Source of the DNA: an uncultured Clostridium sp.
GTDB lineage: Bacteria; Bacillota; Clostridia; TANB77; CAG-508
Reading direction: 5' to 3'
Length of the DNA stretch: 38,844 nt
Assembly: GCA_947572725.1 (NCBI GenBank)
Contig: CANPDB010000014.1
Span: 1-38,844, forward strand
Shown here: positions 1 through 6,568 of the stretch, one piece after another
How the letters are laid out: every line of letters starts with the position of its first letter
Numbering within the stretch: position 1 is the stretch's first letter
Program-made: the position numbers and the translations under genes
Notes under the pieces: model-generated
What the model saw: the letters and a program-made list of their open reading frames with translations, nothing else
Database searches by the model: none
What the model was told of the DNA's origin: nothing

Positions 1-468
1 TTTCCTGAATATGGACCTGAAAGAATGGGTGCACCTATTACAGCATATAACAGAATTAGCAACACACCTATTACAATTCACAGTAATATCTACGAACCTG
101 ACTATGTTGTTGTAGTTGATGATACTCTTTTAGAATCTGTTGATGTTACAGCTGGTTTAAAAGAAACAGGTGGAATAGTTATTAACACAACAAAATCTGC
201 TGATTATCTAAAAAGTGTTTTAAAAGGTTATAATGGCGCTGTTTATACAATTGATGCCAGAAAAATATCTGAAGAAGCACTTGGAAAATATTTCCCAAAT
301 ACACCAATGCTTGCAGCAATTGTAAAAGTAAGTGGAATTATGACAGATGAAGCTTTATTAGAAGATATGAAAGGTTCTTTTAAACATAAATTTGCAAAAA
401 AACCTGAAGTCATTGATGGTAATATGAAAGCCCTAGAAATGGCATTAAAGGAGGTTAAAAAGATATGA
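1..468 (+). CDS. porC: 2-oxoacid:ferredoxin oxidoreductase gamma subunit, 3' part (PorC/VorC type)
   Basis: The reading frame is open from base 1, so the gene starts before the window; only the C-terminal 155 codons are here. The first residues read FPEYGPERMGAP, the GPExxGAP signature of the gamma (catalytic-domain-like) subunit of four-subunit pyruvate or 2-ketoisovalerate:ferredoxin oxidoreductases. The rest follows the family, with a Rossmann-like core around VVVVDDTLLESV and the PNTPMLAAIVK segment. The family catalyses CoA-dependent oxidative decarboxylation of 2-oxoacids with reduction of ferredoxin in the cytoplasm of anaerobes. The stop overlaps the start of the delta subunit gene by 4 bp (ATGA), which indicates translational coupling in a gamma-delta-alpha-beta operon. 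Pyruvate rather than branched-chain substrate is an inference; the two subfamilies cannot be separated by eye. Confidence 0.9.
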   Translation, partial: FPEYGPERMGAPITAYNRISNTPITIHSNIYEPDYVVVVDDTLLESVDVTAGLKETGGIVINTTKSADYLKSVLKGYNGAVYTIDARKISEEALGKYFPNTPMLAAIVKVSGIMTDEALLEDMKGSFKHKFAKKPEVIDGNMKALEMALKEVKKI

Positions 469-755
469 CAGAAATAAATCCTAATACACCTATGGAGAAA
501 ATGACTCCTGGTGGTGATATTTATACAGCTGGAAATGCAAGAGAATTTAAAACTGGAGATTGGAGAAGTGTTAAACCTGTTTTTCTAAGTGAAAAATGTA
601 AACAATGTGGTCTTTGCTTCCCTGTGTGTCCTGATGATGCAATTCCAGTAACTAGTGAAGGAACTAGAAAAGATTTCAATTATGATTATTGTAAAGGATG
701 TGGCGTTTGTGCTAAGACTTGTCCTTTTAATGCTATCGAAATGAAAGAAGAATAA
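465..755 (+). CDS. porD: 2-oxoacid:ferredoxin oxidoreductase delta subunit, 2[4Fe-4S] ferredoxin-like
   Basis: This 96-residue protein has two complete CxxCxxCxxxCP iron-sulfur motifs, CKQCGLCFPVCP (about residues 45-56) and CKGCGVCAKTCP (about 76-87). That is the layout of the delta subunit that carries electrons from the thiamine diphosphate site to external ferredoxin. The N-terminal 40 residues, with the TAGNAREFKTGDWRS segment, are typical of PorD rather than free ferredoxin. It overlaps porC by 4 bp and is preceded by GGAGG within the porC end. The next subunit gene, porA, is 224 bp downstream, an unusually long gap for this operon that is filled by a palindromic element (766-949). Confidence 0.93.
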   Translation: MTEINPNTPMEKMTPGGDIYTAGNAREFKTGDWRSVKPVFLSEKCKQCGLCFPVCPDDAIPVTSEGTRKDFNYDYCKGCGVCAKTCPFNAIEMKEE

Positions 756-765
756 AAAAATTAAT

Positions 766-949
766 TTACTATTTAAACTAAAATAGTGCAAAGGAGTTTA
801 TATTTATATATTTTTTTCGTTATCCCCATTCTAAAAATTCTAACAAAAGTTCATAGAACTTTTGAGAATTTTTGAACGGTCCCCACAAGCTCACTTCAAA
901 ATATATAAATATAAACTCCTGAGAGCAAACAACTAATTTTAAATAGTAA
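766..949 (+). repeat. Palindromic element family A, copy A1, between porD and porA
   Basis: This nested inverted repeat has an outer arm TTACTATTTAAA (766-777) that pairs with TTTAAATAGTAA (938-949). Inside it sit the family motifs AGTGCAAAG on the left and CTGAGAGCA on the right, then a long AT-rich inner arm starting GGAGTTTATATTTATATA, then a loop that itself folds (AAAAGTTC/GAACTTTT). The two motifs form an asymmetric internal loop between the outer and inner stems. The loop holds GGTCCCCACAAGCTCAC, the reverse complement of the GTGGGGACC motif seen in copy A2. The element would be transcribed within the por operon and could act as an RNA hairpin affecting expression of porAB; that is inference. 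Confidence 0.75.
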
Positions 950-979
950 CAAAATAAATAAAGGAAGGAAGAAAAAAAT

Positions 980-2182
980 ATGAGTATAAGAGAAAGACTA
1001 AGTGGTAATGAAGCAGCAGCAACAGCAATGAAACAAATCAATCCAGATGTAGTTGCAGCATTTCCAATTACTCCATCTACTGAAATACCTCAATACTTTT
1101 CAACATTTGTAGCAAATGGCACTGTTGATACAGAATTTGTTGCAGTTGAAAGTGAACATAGTGCTATGTCAGCCTGTATTGGTGCTGAAGCAGCAGGTTC
1201 AAGAGCAATGACAGCAACATCTGCAAATGGATTATCCTTAATGTGGGAAATGATTTATATTGCTTCAAGTTTAAGATTACCAATCGTTCTATCATTAGTA
1301 AATAGAGCTGTATCTGGTCCATTGAATATCCACAATGACCATTCAGATGCAATGGGAGTTAGAGACGCTGGATGGATTATGCTATTTTCAGAAAATAATC
1401 AAGAAGCATATGATAATACTTTAATGGCACACAGAATAGCAGAACACAAAGATGTTATGCTTCCATTAATGGTATGTCAAGATGGATTTATAACTTCACA
1501 TTCTATTGAAAATATACAACTTGAGGAAGATGAAAAAGTAAAAAAATTCGTAGGGGAATATCATCCTGAACATTATCTTTTAAATCAAAAAGAGCCTATC
1601 GCAGTTGGACCTCTAGATGTTCAAACTTATTTATTTGAGCACAAGGCACAACAAGCATTAGCTATGAAAAATGCAAAAAAAGTTATATTAGAAGTTGCAA
1701 AAGATTTTGAAAAAATGACAGGTAGAAGTTATGGATTTTTTGAAGCATACAAATTAGAAGATGCCGAAGTTGCAGTTGTATGTATGAACTCTACAGCAGG
1801 AACAACAAAATATGTTGTTGATAAATTAAGAGAAAATGGTATAAAAGCAGGACTTTTAAAAGTTCGTGTATATAGACCATTCCCTGCTGAAGAAATTGCT
1901 GAAGCTTTAGGACATTTAAAAGCTGTTGCAATTTTAGATAAGTCTGATTCTTTAAATGCTGCAGGTGGTGCTTTATTTGAAGATGTAACAAGCGCTATGT
2001 ATGTTAATCAAAAAACAGTTCCAGCCGTAAACTATATTTATGGTATTGGTGGTAGAGATACAAAAGCAGATGATATAGAAAAAGTTTATGAAGAATTATT
2101 AGAGATCGTTAAAACTGGAAAAGTTGAAAATCCATATAGATATTTTGGATTAAGAAAGGAAGGTGACAAAAATGCCTTATAA
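980..2182 (+). CDS. porA: 2-oxoacid:ferredoxin oxidoreductase alpha subunit (PorA)
   Basis: This 400-residue protein has the normal length for the alpha subunit. The start ATG follows AAGGAAGGAAG at good spacing. The N-terminus reads MSIRERLSGNEAAATAMKQ, with the conserved GNEAAAxA and AAFPITPSTEIP signatures of the pyrimidine-binding domain, followed by EFVAVESEHSAMSACIGAEAAG and the ATSANGLSLMWEM region that contacts thiamine diphosphate. The transketolase C-terminal-like domain starts near residue 255 (AEVAVVCMNSTAGT). It forms the catalytic heart with PorB. Its stop overlaps porB by 11 bp. Pyruvate is the likely substrate, but 2-ketoisovalerate is possible. Confidence 0.93.
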   Translation: MSIRERLSGNEAAATAMKQINPDVVAAFPITPSTEIPQYFSTFVANGTVDTEFVAVESEHSAMSACIGAEAAGSRAMTATSANGLSLMWEMIYIASSLRLPIVLSLVNRAVSGPLNIHNDHSDAMGVRDAGWIMLFSENNQEAYDNTLMAHRIAEHKDVMLPLMVCQDGFITSHSIENIQLEEDEKVKKFVGEYHPEHYLLNQKEPIAVGPLDVQTYLFEHKAQQALAMKNAKKVILEVAKDFEKMTGRSYGFFEAYKLEDAEVAVVCMNSTAGTTKYVVDKLRENGIKAGLLKVRVYRPFPAEEIAEALGHLKAVAILDKSDSLNAAGGALFEDVTSAMYVNQKTVPAVNYIYGIGGRDTKADDIEKVYEELLEIVKTGKVENPYRYFGLRKEGDKNAL

Positions 2183-3137
2183 TGTAAAGGAAGTTGTAGG
2201 AAATAAACCTTCCAGATTTACATCTGGTCACAGAATGTGCGCAGGTTGTGGAGCACCTCCAGCTGCAAGAATGATAATGAGAGCATTAAAACCAGAAGAC
2301 CACGCAGTAATCGCTGGAGCAACTGGTTGTATGGAAGTATCAACATTTATTTATCCATACACAGCTTGGACAGATTCTTTTGTTCACACAGCATTTGAAT
2401 GTGCAGCAGCTACACTATCAGGAGCAGAAGCTGCTTATCAAGCTATGAAAAGACAAGGAAAAATAGACAACACTACTAAATTTATAGCATTTGGTGGAGA
2501 TGGTGGAACATATGACATAGGAATCCAAAGTTTATCAGGAGCTATGGAGCGTGGACACGATATGGTTTATGTATGTTATGACAATGGTGCATATATGAAT
2601 ACAGGTATTCAACGTTCATCAGCAACACCAAAATTTGCAGACACAACAACATCACCTGCTGGAAAAGTAATACCAGGAAAAATGCAATCAAGAAAAGACC
2701 TAACAAAAATTATGGTAGGGCATCATTTACCATATGTTGCTCAAACTGTTGGTTATATGAACTTTAAAGATTTATATGAAAAATCTGAAAAAGCAATTTA
2801 CACAGAAGGACCAGCATTCTTAAATGTATTAGCACCATGTCCTAGAGGATGGGGATATCCAACAGATATGTTAATGCAAATAAATAAATTAGCAGTAGAA
2901 ACATGTTACTGGCCACTATATGAAGTAGTTGATGGAAAATATAAAATCAATTACAAACCAGCAAAAAAATTACCAATAGAAGAATTCTTAAAACCACAAA
3001 AAAGATTTAAACATATGTTTAAGCCTGGAAATGAATGGATGATTGAAGAATTCCAAAAAGAAGTTGATAGTAGGTGGCAAGAATTATTAGATTTAGAAGA
3101 AATTACAAATAAAGAAGAACAAATCGAAAAACCTTAA
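2172..3137 (+). CDS. porB: 2-oxoacid:ferredoxin oxidoreductase beta subunit (PorB), thiamine diphosphate-binding
   Basis: This protein is 321 residues from ATG 2172. I prefer that start to the in-frame GTG at 2163 because AAGGAAGG sits 8 nt upstream of the ATG but abuts the GTG. The SGHRMCAGCGAP motif near the N-terminus is the cysteine-containing signature of beta subunits. The AFGGDGGTYDIG stretch, followed by NGAYMNTGIQRSS, is the Mg/thiamine diphosphate-binding GDG...N motif. It overlaps porA by 11 bp and closes the operon. Downstream, a hairpin at 3187-3220 and a terminator at 3271-3308 probably end the transcript. Confidence 0.93.
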   Translation: MPYNVKEVVGNKPSRFTSGHRMCAGCGAPPAARMIMRALKPEDHAVIAGATGCMEVSTFIYPYTAWTDSFVHTAFECAAATLSGAEAAYQAMKRQGKIDNTTKFIAFGGDGGTYDIGIQSLSGAMERGHDMVYVCYDNGAYMNTGIQRSSATPKFADTTTSPAGKVIPGKMQSRKDLTKIMVGHHLPYVAQTVGYMNFKDLYEKSEKAIYTEGPAFLNVLAPCPRGWGYPTDMLMQINKLAVETCYWPLYEVVDGKYKINYKPAKKLPIEEFLKPQKRFKHMFKPGNEWMIEEFQKEVDSRWQELLDLEEITNKEEQIEKP

Positions 3138-3270
3138 TATTAGCATAATTTTAACTTTATTTTTTGTCTTTTCGTGAATTTGTTCGTGCGCCAAATTTAT
3201 GTAATAAATTTGTGTGCGATGGTTTTTATATATTAGAAAATCAGTATGACCTTCCTAGTATATAAACTTT

Positions 3271-3308
3271 AAAAGTTGCATTTGATGAAAATCTTATGCA
3301 ACTTTTTT
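3271..3308 (+). terminator. Intrinsic terminator after porB
   Basis: AAAAGTTGCAT pairs with ATGCAACTTTT, followed by further T residues. The hairpin lies between porB and the convergent toxin gene and could serve both strands. A separate hairpin, CAAATTTAT/ATAAATTTG with a GTA loop at about 3192-3212, lies just after the porB stop. Confidence 0.7.
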
Positions 3309-3337
3309 CTAAAAAAAGATTATTAATTTTGCATTTT

Positions 3338-3940
3338 CTAACTTATTTCTATTTTATTACTAATTTTCTTATTTGATAAAATTTGTTCCTTATATTGTTC
3401 ATCAATATATGTAATTTCACTATACTTTAAATCTTGAATTTTTTTACGCATAATACAAATTACTTTTCCAGTATTATAAGTTAATTTTCTGATATCTTCT
3501 TTTAAAGAAGTATTACATATATAATATTTTCCCTTTACAATAAAACCTAAACATGATGTTACATTTCCTATAATTTTATTTGAAATCAAAAAAATTTTAT
3601 CTTGATTATAATCTCCTACTATTTTAGCATTTTTATGAATAAACATTAAATTGTTTAAAACCGATAATTTATTTCTGGTATTTCCATCTTTTCTTTCCTG
3701 TATTTCACATTCTTTTATCTTATTCATAATACATTTATTATAAAAAATCTTTGCACTAATTTCTTTATCCTTTAAGTCAATTCCTGTTAAATGTAAAAAA
3801 TTCGATTTTAAAAATTTGGTTTCTAAATATTCAATTTTTCTGTTTTGTAAATATATAAACATTATATTTCTATTATTTAAATTCTTATCATAATTCTTTG
3901 CACATTTTATAATTTCTCTTATAATTATTTTTTTGTCTAT
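3338..3940 (-). CDS. Putative RNase toxin of a type III-like TA locus (PBECR4-like nuclease domain)
   Basis: About 200 residues. The segment KSNFLHLTGIDLK, followed by AKIFYNKCI, a run of basic residues, FLISNKIIGN and SCLGFIVKGKYYICNT, resembles PBECR4, a member of the Barnase/EndoU/ColicinE5-D/RelE-like nuclease group. This is from memory, not a search. The frame is open further upstream to 4033, but that extension would read through a terminator and part of a repeat array. The only good ribosome site is AAAGGAGA at 3947-3954. At normal spacing (7 nt after GGAG) lies ATA (3938-3940), with ATT as an alternative four codons on. There is no in-frame ATG, GTG or TTG until codon 58 of the long frame, so initiation is probably at a non-standard codon. 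Upstream are a strong promoter, two 54-bp tandem repeats and a terminator, the arrangement of ToxIN/CptIN-type systems. The product would cut RNA and be held inactive by the repeat RNA (inference). Confidence 0.6.
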   Translation of the reverse strand: MDKKIIIREIIKCAKNYDKNLNNRNIMFIYLQNRKIEYLETKFLKSNFLHLTGIDLKDKEISAKIFYNKCIMNKIKECEIQERKDGNTRNKLSVLNNLMFIHKNAKIVGDYNQDKIFLISNKIIGNVTSCLGFIVKGKYYICNTSLKEDIRKLTYNTGKVICIMRKKIQDLKYSEITYIDEQYKEQILSNKKISNKIEIS

Positions 3941-3964
3941 ATTATTTCTCCTTTCATTAATAAA

Positions 3965-4000
3965 TATAAAAAAAGAGAAAACAAAATCTAAATTTTGTTT
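3965..4000 (-). terminator. Terminator between repeat RNA and toxin gene
   Basis: On the minus strand AAACAAAAT, loop TTAG, ATTTTGTTT is followed by TCTCTTTTTTT, a stem and U-run. It lies after the repeats and 11 bp before the toxin's Shine-Dalgarno, exactly where type III TA loci carry a leaky terminator. Confidence 0.85.
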
Positions 4001-4014
4001 CCCCCATATACTGA

Positions 4015-4068
4015 TTTTTCCGTTGTCCGCCAACTTGTAAGTTCATAAATCTTACTTTATCTCTCAGG
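4015..4068 (-). repeat. Tandem 54-bp repeat, unit 2 (toxin-proximal)
   Basis: On the minus strand it begins CCTGAGAGATAAAGTAAG and ends ACAACGGAAAAA. It is directly adjacent to unit 1 with no spacer, and about 44 of 54 positions are identical by hand alignment. The hairpin arms GTAAG/CTTAC and GTTG/CAAC are kept, while differences concentrate in loops and linkers. Confidence 0.85.
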
Positions 4069-4122
4069 TTTTTCTGTTGCCTGCCAACTGGTAAGCCCAT
4101 AAGTCTTACTTTAACTCTCGGA
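4069..4122 (-). repeat. Tandem 54-bp repeat, unit 1 (promoter-proximal)
   Basis: On the minus strand it begins TCCGAGAGTTAAAGTAAG and ends GCAACAGAAAAA, in exact 54-bp phase with the next unit. Upstream, the leader also ends in ACTAAAAA, so the A-run recurs at each unit boundary. Confidence 0.85.
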
Positions 4123-4173
4123 TTTTTAGTGTCAGTACACCAAGATTTATTTCAATCTCTTTCTAGTATATTC

Positions 4174-4202
4174 ATTATAATATCATTTTATAATTTTGTC
4201 AA
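4174..4202 (-). promoter_or_regulatory. Consensus sigma-A promoter for the repeat RNA
   Basis: On the minus strand TTGACA (4197-4202), a 17-bp spacer and TATAAT (4174-4179) are a perfect match to both consensus boxes. This predicts strong constitutive transcription, as expected for an RNA antitoxin that must exceed its toxin. Confidence 0.85.
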
Positions 4203-4207
4203 TATTT

Positions 4208-5293
4208 TTACATAATTTTACATTTATCTCTTTTTGGTATTAAAAGTATTAATCCTACTATTATTGGTAAATAAAAAGTATATATTCTCCAAAATAGTAT
4301 TGACATATTTATTGTGCCTTCTTTAAAGATTGTATTAAATAATAAGTAAAATCCTCCTTCTGCTCCTAATCCTGATCCCGGCGTTGGTATAAATGTCATA
4401 ATTAGTAATAGAAATGCTTGTGTTGGTATTATTTGCAAAAAGCTTATTCCATAGTTTCCGAATGCTCTGTATATCATATATGTTATTGAATAATATGCAA
4501 AGCTTTGTATAACTGCTATTCCAAACATTTTTAATACCATTTTCTTTTCTGATTTCATAATTAAAAATTGCTCTGCAAAGTTTTCTATACTTTTATTTAA
4601 TTTTTCTATTGTTTCATCAGCATGTTTTATGATGTGCATTTTTCCAAGTAATTTTATAATTGGTGTTGTTATAAATGTAATTATTTCTTTTTTTATTCCT
4701 GCTAAAATTACAACTATTATAGCTATGATGTTAACAATAAATCCTAAAATTGCTACCCATAAGTAATTTTGCATTAGTTGTTTAAAAAAGTTGAATTCTA
4801 TTAGTACAACTAATAAAGTTGTTGTAACTAGTGCTGTTTGTGTTATTGCAAATTTCATTGCCATCGCTGATAATGAGTCACTTACTCTTTTTCCTGTTTT
4901 ATTTAGTTCGTACGCTTGCATCGGTTGCCCTCCACTTGAAAATGGAGTTATGTTATTAAATAGCTGACCTATAATTGCAACTCTAAATGAATCTTTAAAT
5001 TTTTGTTCTTTATACATTCTTTTAATTGGTATATGTAAATTTAATCCTTCACAAACCCAGTGAATTATTAAACACACTATACCTGCAAATACCCACATAT
5101 AATTTACGCTGTGCAATACTTGAACAATGTTTTCTATTCCGTCTACTTTTATCATATATACAAGTAGTATTATAAATATGATGCTAATTAATCCTAAATT
5201 TAATATAGACGTTTTTTTTGCTGGTTTTTTTATCTCAGTAGTATCTATATTTTCACTTTGGATTTGATTTTGATTTTCATCCTGTTCTTCCAC
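4208..5293 (-). CDS. Flippase-like integral membrane protein (LPG_synthase_TM / UPF0104 family)
   Basis: This 361-residue protein has a polar N-terminal tail of about 28 residues (rich in E, N and Q) and then about eight hydrophobic segments. The segment GQLFNNITPFSSGGQPMQAYEL is the hallmark of the family containing the membrane part of lysylphosphatidylglycerol synthase/MprF and AglD-like proteins. A second family motif, PTPGSGLGAEGGF, is near the C-terminus. No aminoacyl-transferase domain follows, so this is the stand-alone transmembrane form. Lipid or lipid-linked sugar flipping is inferred from the family. The start is GTG 5293 with GGAGG 9 nt upstream. The gene lies upstream of, and in the same direction as, the type III-like TA unit. 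Confidence 0.85.
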   Translation of the reverse strand: MEEQDENQNQIQSENIDTTEIKKPAKKTSILNLGLISIIFIILLVYMIKVDGIENIVQVLHSVNYMWVFAGIVCLIIHWVCEGLNLHIPIKRMYKEQKFKDSFRVAIIGQLFNNITPFSSGGQPMQAYELNKTGKRVSDSLSAMAMKFAITQTALVTTTLLVVLIEFNFFKQLMQNYLWVAILGFIVNIIAIIVVILAGIKKEIITFITTPIIKLLGKMHIIKHADETIEKLNKSIENFAEQFLIMKSEKKMVLKMFGIAVIQSFAYYSITYMIYRAFGNYGISFLQIIPTQAFLLLIMTFIPTPGSGLGAEGGFYLLFNTIFKEGTINMSILFWRIYTFYLPIIVGLILLIPKRDKCKIM

Positions 5294-5311
5294 TAATTTT
5301 CCTCCCTATTT

Positions 5312-5578
5312 TTATTTATAAATATCTCTTCTATGTCCAACTTCTAATATAAGTACTATTATTTCTTTATCTTGTATTTCACAAATAACTCTATAATTAC
5401 CTATACGATATCTCCATTGTCCTGACTTATTTTCTATTAATCCTTTACCATGTATTCTTGGATTTTCACAACCTTCTATATTCTTTTCTAGCCATCCAAT
5501 TATTAAAGATGATGTATGTTTATCTAACTTTTTTAGTTGTTTTTTGGCTCTTTCTGTGAATACAACTTTATATTTCAT
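5312..5578 (-). CDS. RelE/ParE-family toxin of a type II TA pair
   Basis: This 88-residue protein begins MKYKVVFTERAKKQLKKLDK, the first strand and helix of the RelE fold, and contains the SGQWRYRIGNYRVICEI core strands and the C-terminal LEVGHRRDIYK ending, where conserved His/Arg residues lie in this superfamily. RelE members cleave ribosome-bound mRNA; ParE members target gyrase. The GHRRDIYK ending fits the RelE mRNA-interferase branch. Its ATG overlaps the antitoxin stop (TAATG), so the two are translationally coupled. Confidence 0.88.
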   Translation of the reverse strand: MKYKVVFTERAKKQLKKLDKHTSSLIIGWLEKNIEGCENPRIHGKGLIENKSGQWRYRIGNYRVICEIQDKEIIVLILEVGHRRDIYK

Positions 5579-5796
5579 TATAAATCTAACTCCTCTTTTA
5601 CTTCATTTAATGTATATTTTTTTGGATTCTTTTTATATTCTTCTATTGCTTTTTTATAACACTCTAAATCATATTCATCTTCTATCTTTTCTAATACTGC
5701 ATTTCTTATCAAATCAGATAAAGAAATATTATTCATTTCTGCATATGCTTTTATTAACTCTGTATCTTCATCATTTAATCTTACTGAAATAGTCAT
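5578..5796 (-). CDS. Ribbon-helix-helix antitoxin (RelB-like, DUF6290 type)
   Basis: This protein is 72 residues from ATG 5796. The N-terminal MTISVRLNDEDTELIKAYAE and ISLSDLIRNAVLEKI are a ribbon-helix-helix DNA-binding unit. The C-terminal half, with YKKAIEEYKKNPKKYTLNEV, is the toxin-wrapping tail. I prefer ATG 5796 to TTG 5805 because GGGAG (5806-5810) is 9 nt from the ATG and abuts the TTG. The pair is expected to repress its own promoter, and a repeat inside that promoter (5820-5848) is a plausible operator. Confidence 0.85.
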   Translation of the reverse strand: MTISVRLNDEDTELIKAYAEMNNISLSDLIRNAVLEKIEDEYDLECYKKAIEEYKKNPKKYTLNEVKEELDL

Positions 5797-5819
5797 ATCT
5801 ATCAACTCCCTTCTAATAT

Positions 5820-5848
5820 ATTGTATTACATTGTATTACATTTGTCAA
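5820..5848 (-). promoter_or_regulatory. Promoter with direct-repeat operator for the RelE/RHH operon
   Basis: On the minus strand TTGACA (5843-5848), a 17-bp spacer and TACAAT (5820-5825) form the promoter. The sequence TGTAATACAA occurs twice in tandem across the spacer and -10 box. Ribbon-helix-helix antitoxins bind short tandem sites, so binding here would block RNA polymerase (inference). Confidence 0.7.
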
Positions 5849-5904
5849 TCATTTTATACTAATTTTTTATAATCTAACTTTATTAGTATTTATTCCTCTA
5901 TTTA

Positions 5905-6066
5905 ATCTAAATAGTTATAATATATTATTTTTTAGAAATGAATGTGGGGACCAACAAGTTATAGATTGTTAATAAAATTCGAGGAGCAACTGCACCACAG
6001 AAGTTTATCTACAATCTGTTAGCAGTTGGGAATGGACAAAAAATAATATATTATAACTATTTAGAT
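5905..6066. repeat. Structured palindromic element family B, copy B1
   Basis: The 23-bp terminal inverted repeats at 5905-5927 and 6044-6066 end in ...TTATAATATATTA. The core carries the family blocks GTGGGGACCAACAAGTTA, GAGGAGCAACTGCACC and TAGCAGTTGGGAATGG. Within it AGATTGT pairs with ACAATCT, and GCAACTGC in that loop can pair with GCAGTTG downstream, making an H-type pseudoknot. It occupies most of the 473-bp gap between the RelE/RHH operon and the ferredoxin gene; the rest holds the operator, AT-rich sequence and a terminator. Confidence 0.85.
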
Positions 6067-6159
6067 AATAAAACTAATTATGAATAATATCAACTTTATA
6101 CTTTTATTATTAACTATCCTTGTTAATAATATTACTAACTATATAATTATATTTATACA

Positions 6160-6203
6160 CAAAAATACCCAATTAGAAAGTTTTTTACTATCTATTTGGG
6201 TAT
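6160..6203 (-). terminator. Hairpin terminator downstream of ferredoxin
   Basis: AAATACCCAATTAG pairs imperfectly with CTATTTGGGTAT around a loop of about 15 nt. The minus strand continues with TTTTTGTG. It lies about 65 bp after the ferredoxin stop. Confidence 0.5.
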
Positions 6204-6269
6204 ATAAATATAAACTTTGTAATCCATCCATATAATTATATATACAATATTTTGTTATGTAATTATTTA

Positions 6270-6440
6270 TTAGTTTTCTTCTGGTGCTTCAACTGGGCAA
6301 ACTCCTGCACATGTACCACAAGAAATACATGCTGATTCATCAATTACAAATTTATCATCTCCTTGTGAAATGCATCCAACTGGACATTCAGCTGCACATG
6401 CTCCACAAGAAATACATTTATCTGTTATTTTATATGCCAT
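6270..6440 (-). CDS. 2[4Fe-4S] ferredoxin, clostridial type
   Basis: This 56-residue protein runs from ATG 6440, with GGAGGTGAA just upstream. It contains CISCGACAAECP (from residue 9) and CISCGTCAGVCP (from residue 38), each CxxCxxCxxxCP, so eight ligands for two [4Fe-4S] clusters. The size and the ending VCPVEAPEEN are those of the small clostridial ferredoxin. It is the expected electron acceptor of the PorCDAB enzyme encoded at the start of the window, although it is transcribed separately. Confidence 0.95.
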   Translation of the reverse strand: MAYKITDKCISCGACAAECPVGCISQGDDKFVIDESACISCGTCAGVCPVEAPEEN

Positions 6441-6568
6441 TTTATTCACCTCCTATTACTAATGCTATTGAATTTATGTTATTAATTTCATAAATAAAAA
6501 TACTAATAAACTTTGTTAATATTTACTCTTGTAAGTACTTAAACCTATTGTTGCTCTAGCTTCGTATT

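Larger units (their letters stand above)
3965..4167 (-). ncRNA. Predicted RNA antitoxin: tandem-repeat RNA with terminator
   Basis: The transcript is expected to start near 4167, seven bases after a consensus -10 box, cross the two 54-bp repeats and stop at the hairpin at 3965-4000, before the toxin's ribosome site. In each repeat I can fold GTAAG/CTTAC (9-nt loop) followed by GTTG/CAAC, and each unit ends with GGAAAAA or AGAAAAA. Such A-runs are where known type III toxins process their antitoxin precursors. In those systems the toxin mRNA comes from partial read-through of the terminator. Ends are predicted, not observed. Confidence 0.6.

Noticed and set aside
3941-4033. N-terminal extension of the toxin frame to an ATG at 4033
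   Set aside because: It would be translated through the terminator hairpin and the last repeat, has no ribosome site, and lies upstream of the strong Shine-Dalgarno at 3947-3954.
4015-4122. CRISPR-like tandem repeat
   Set aside because: The units are directly adjacent with no spacers, only two occur, and no cas genes are near.
4055-4135. Glycine-riboswitch-like CTCTCAGG strings on the plus strand
   Set aside because: The rest of the glycine aptamer is missing, and both strings recur at a 54-bp period as part of the tandem repeats, with promoter and terminator on the other strand.
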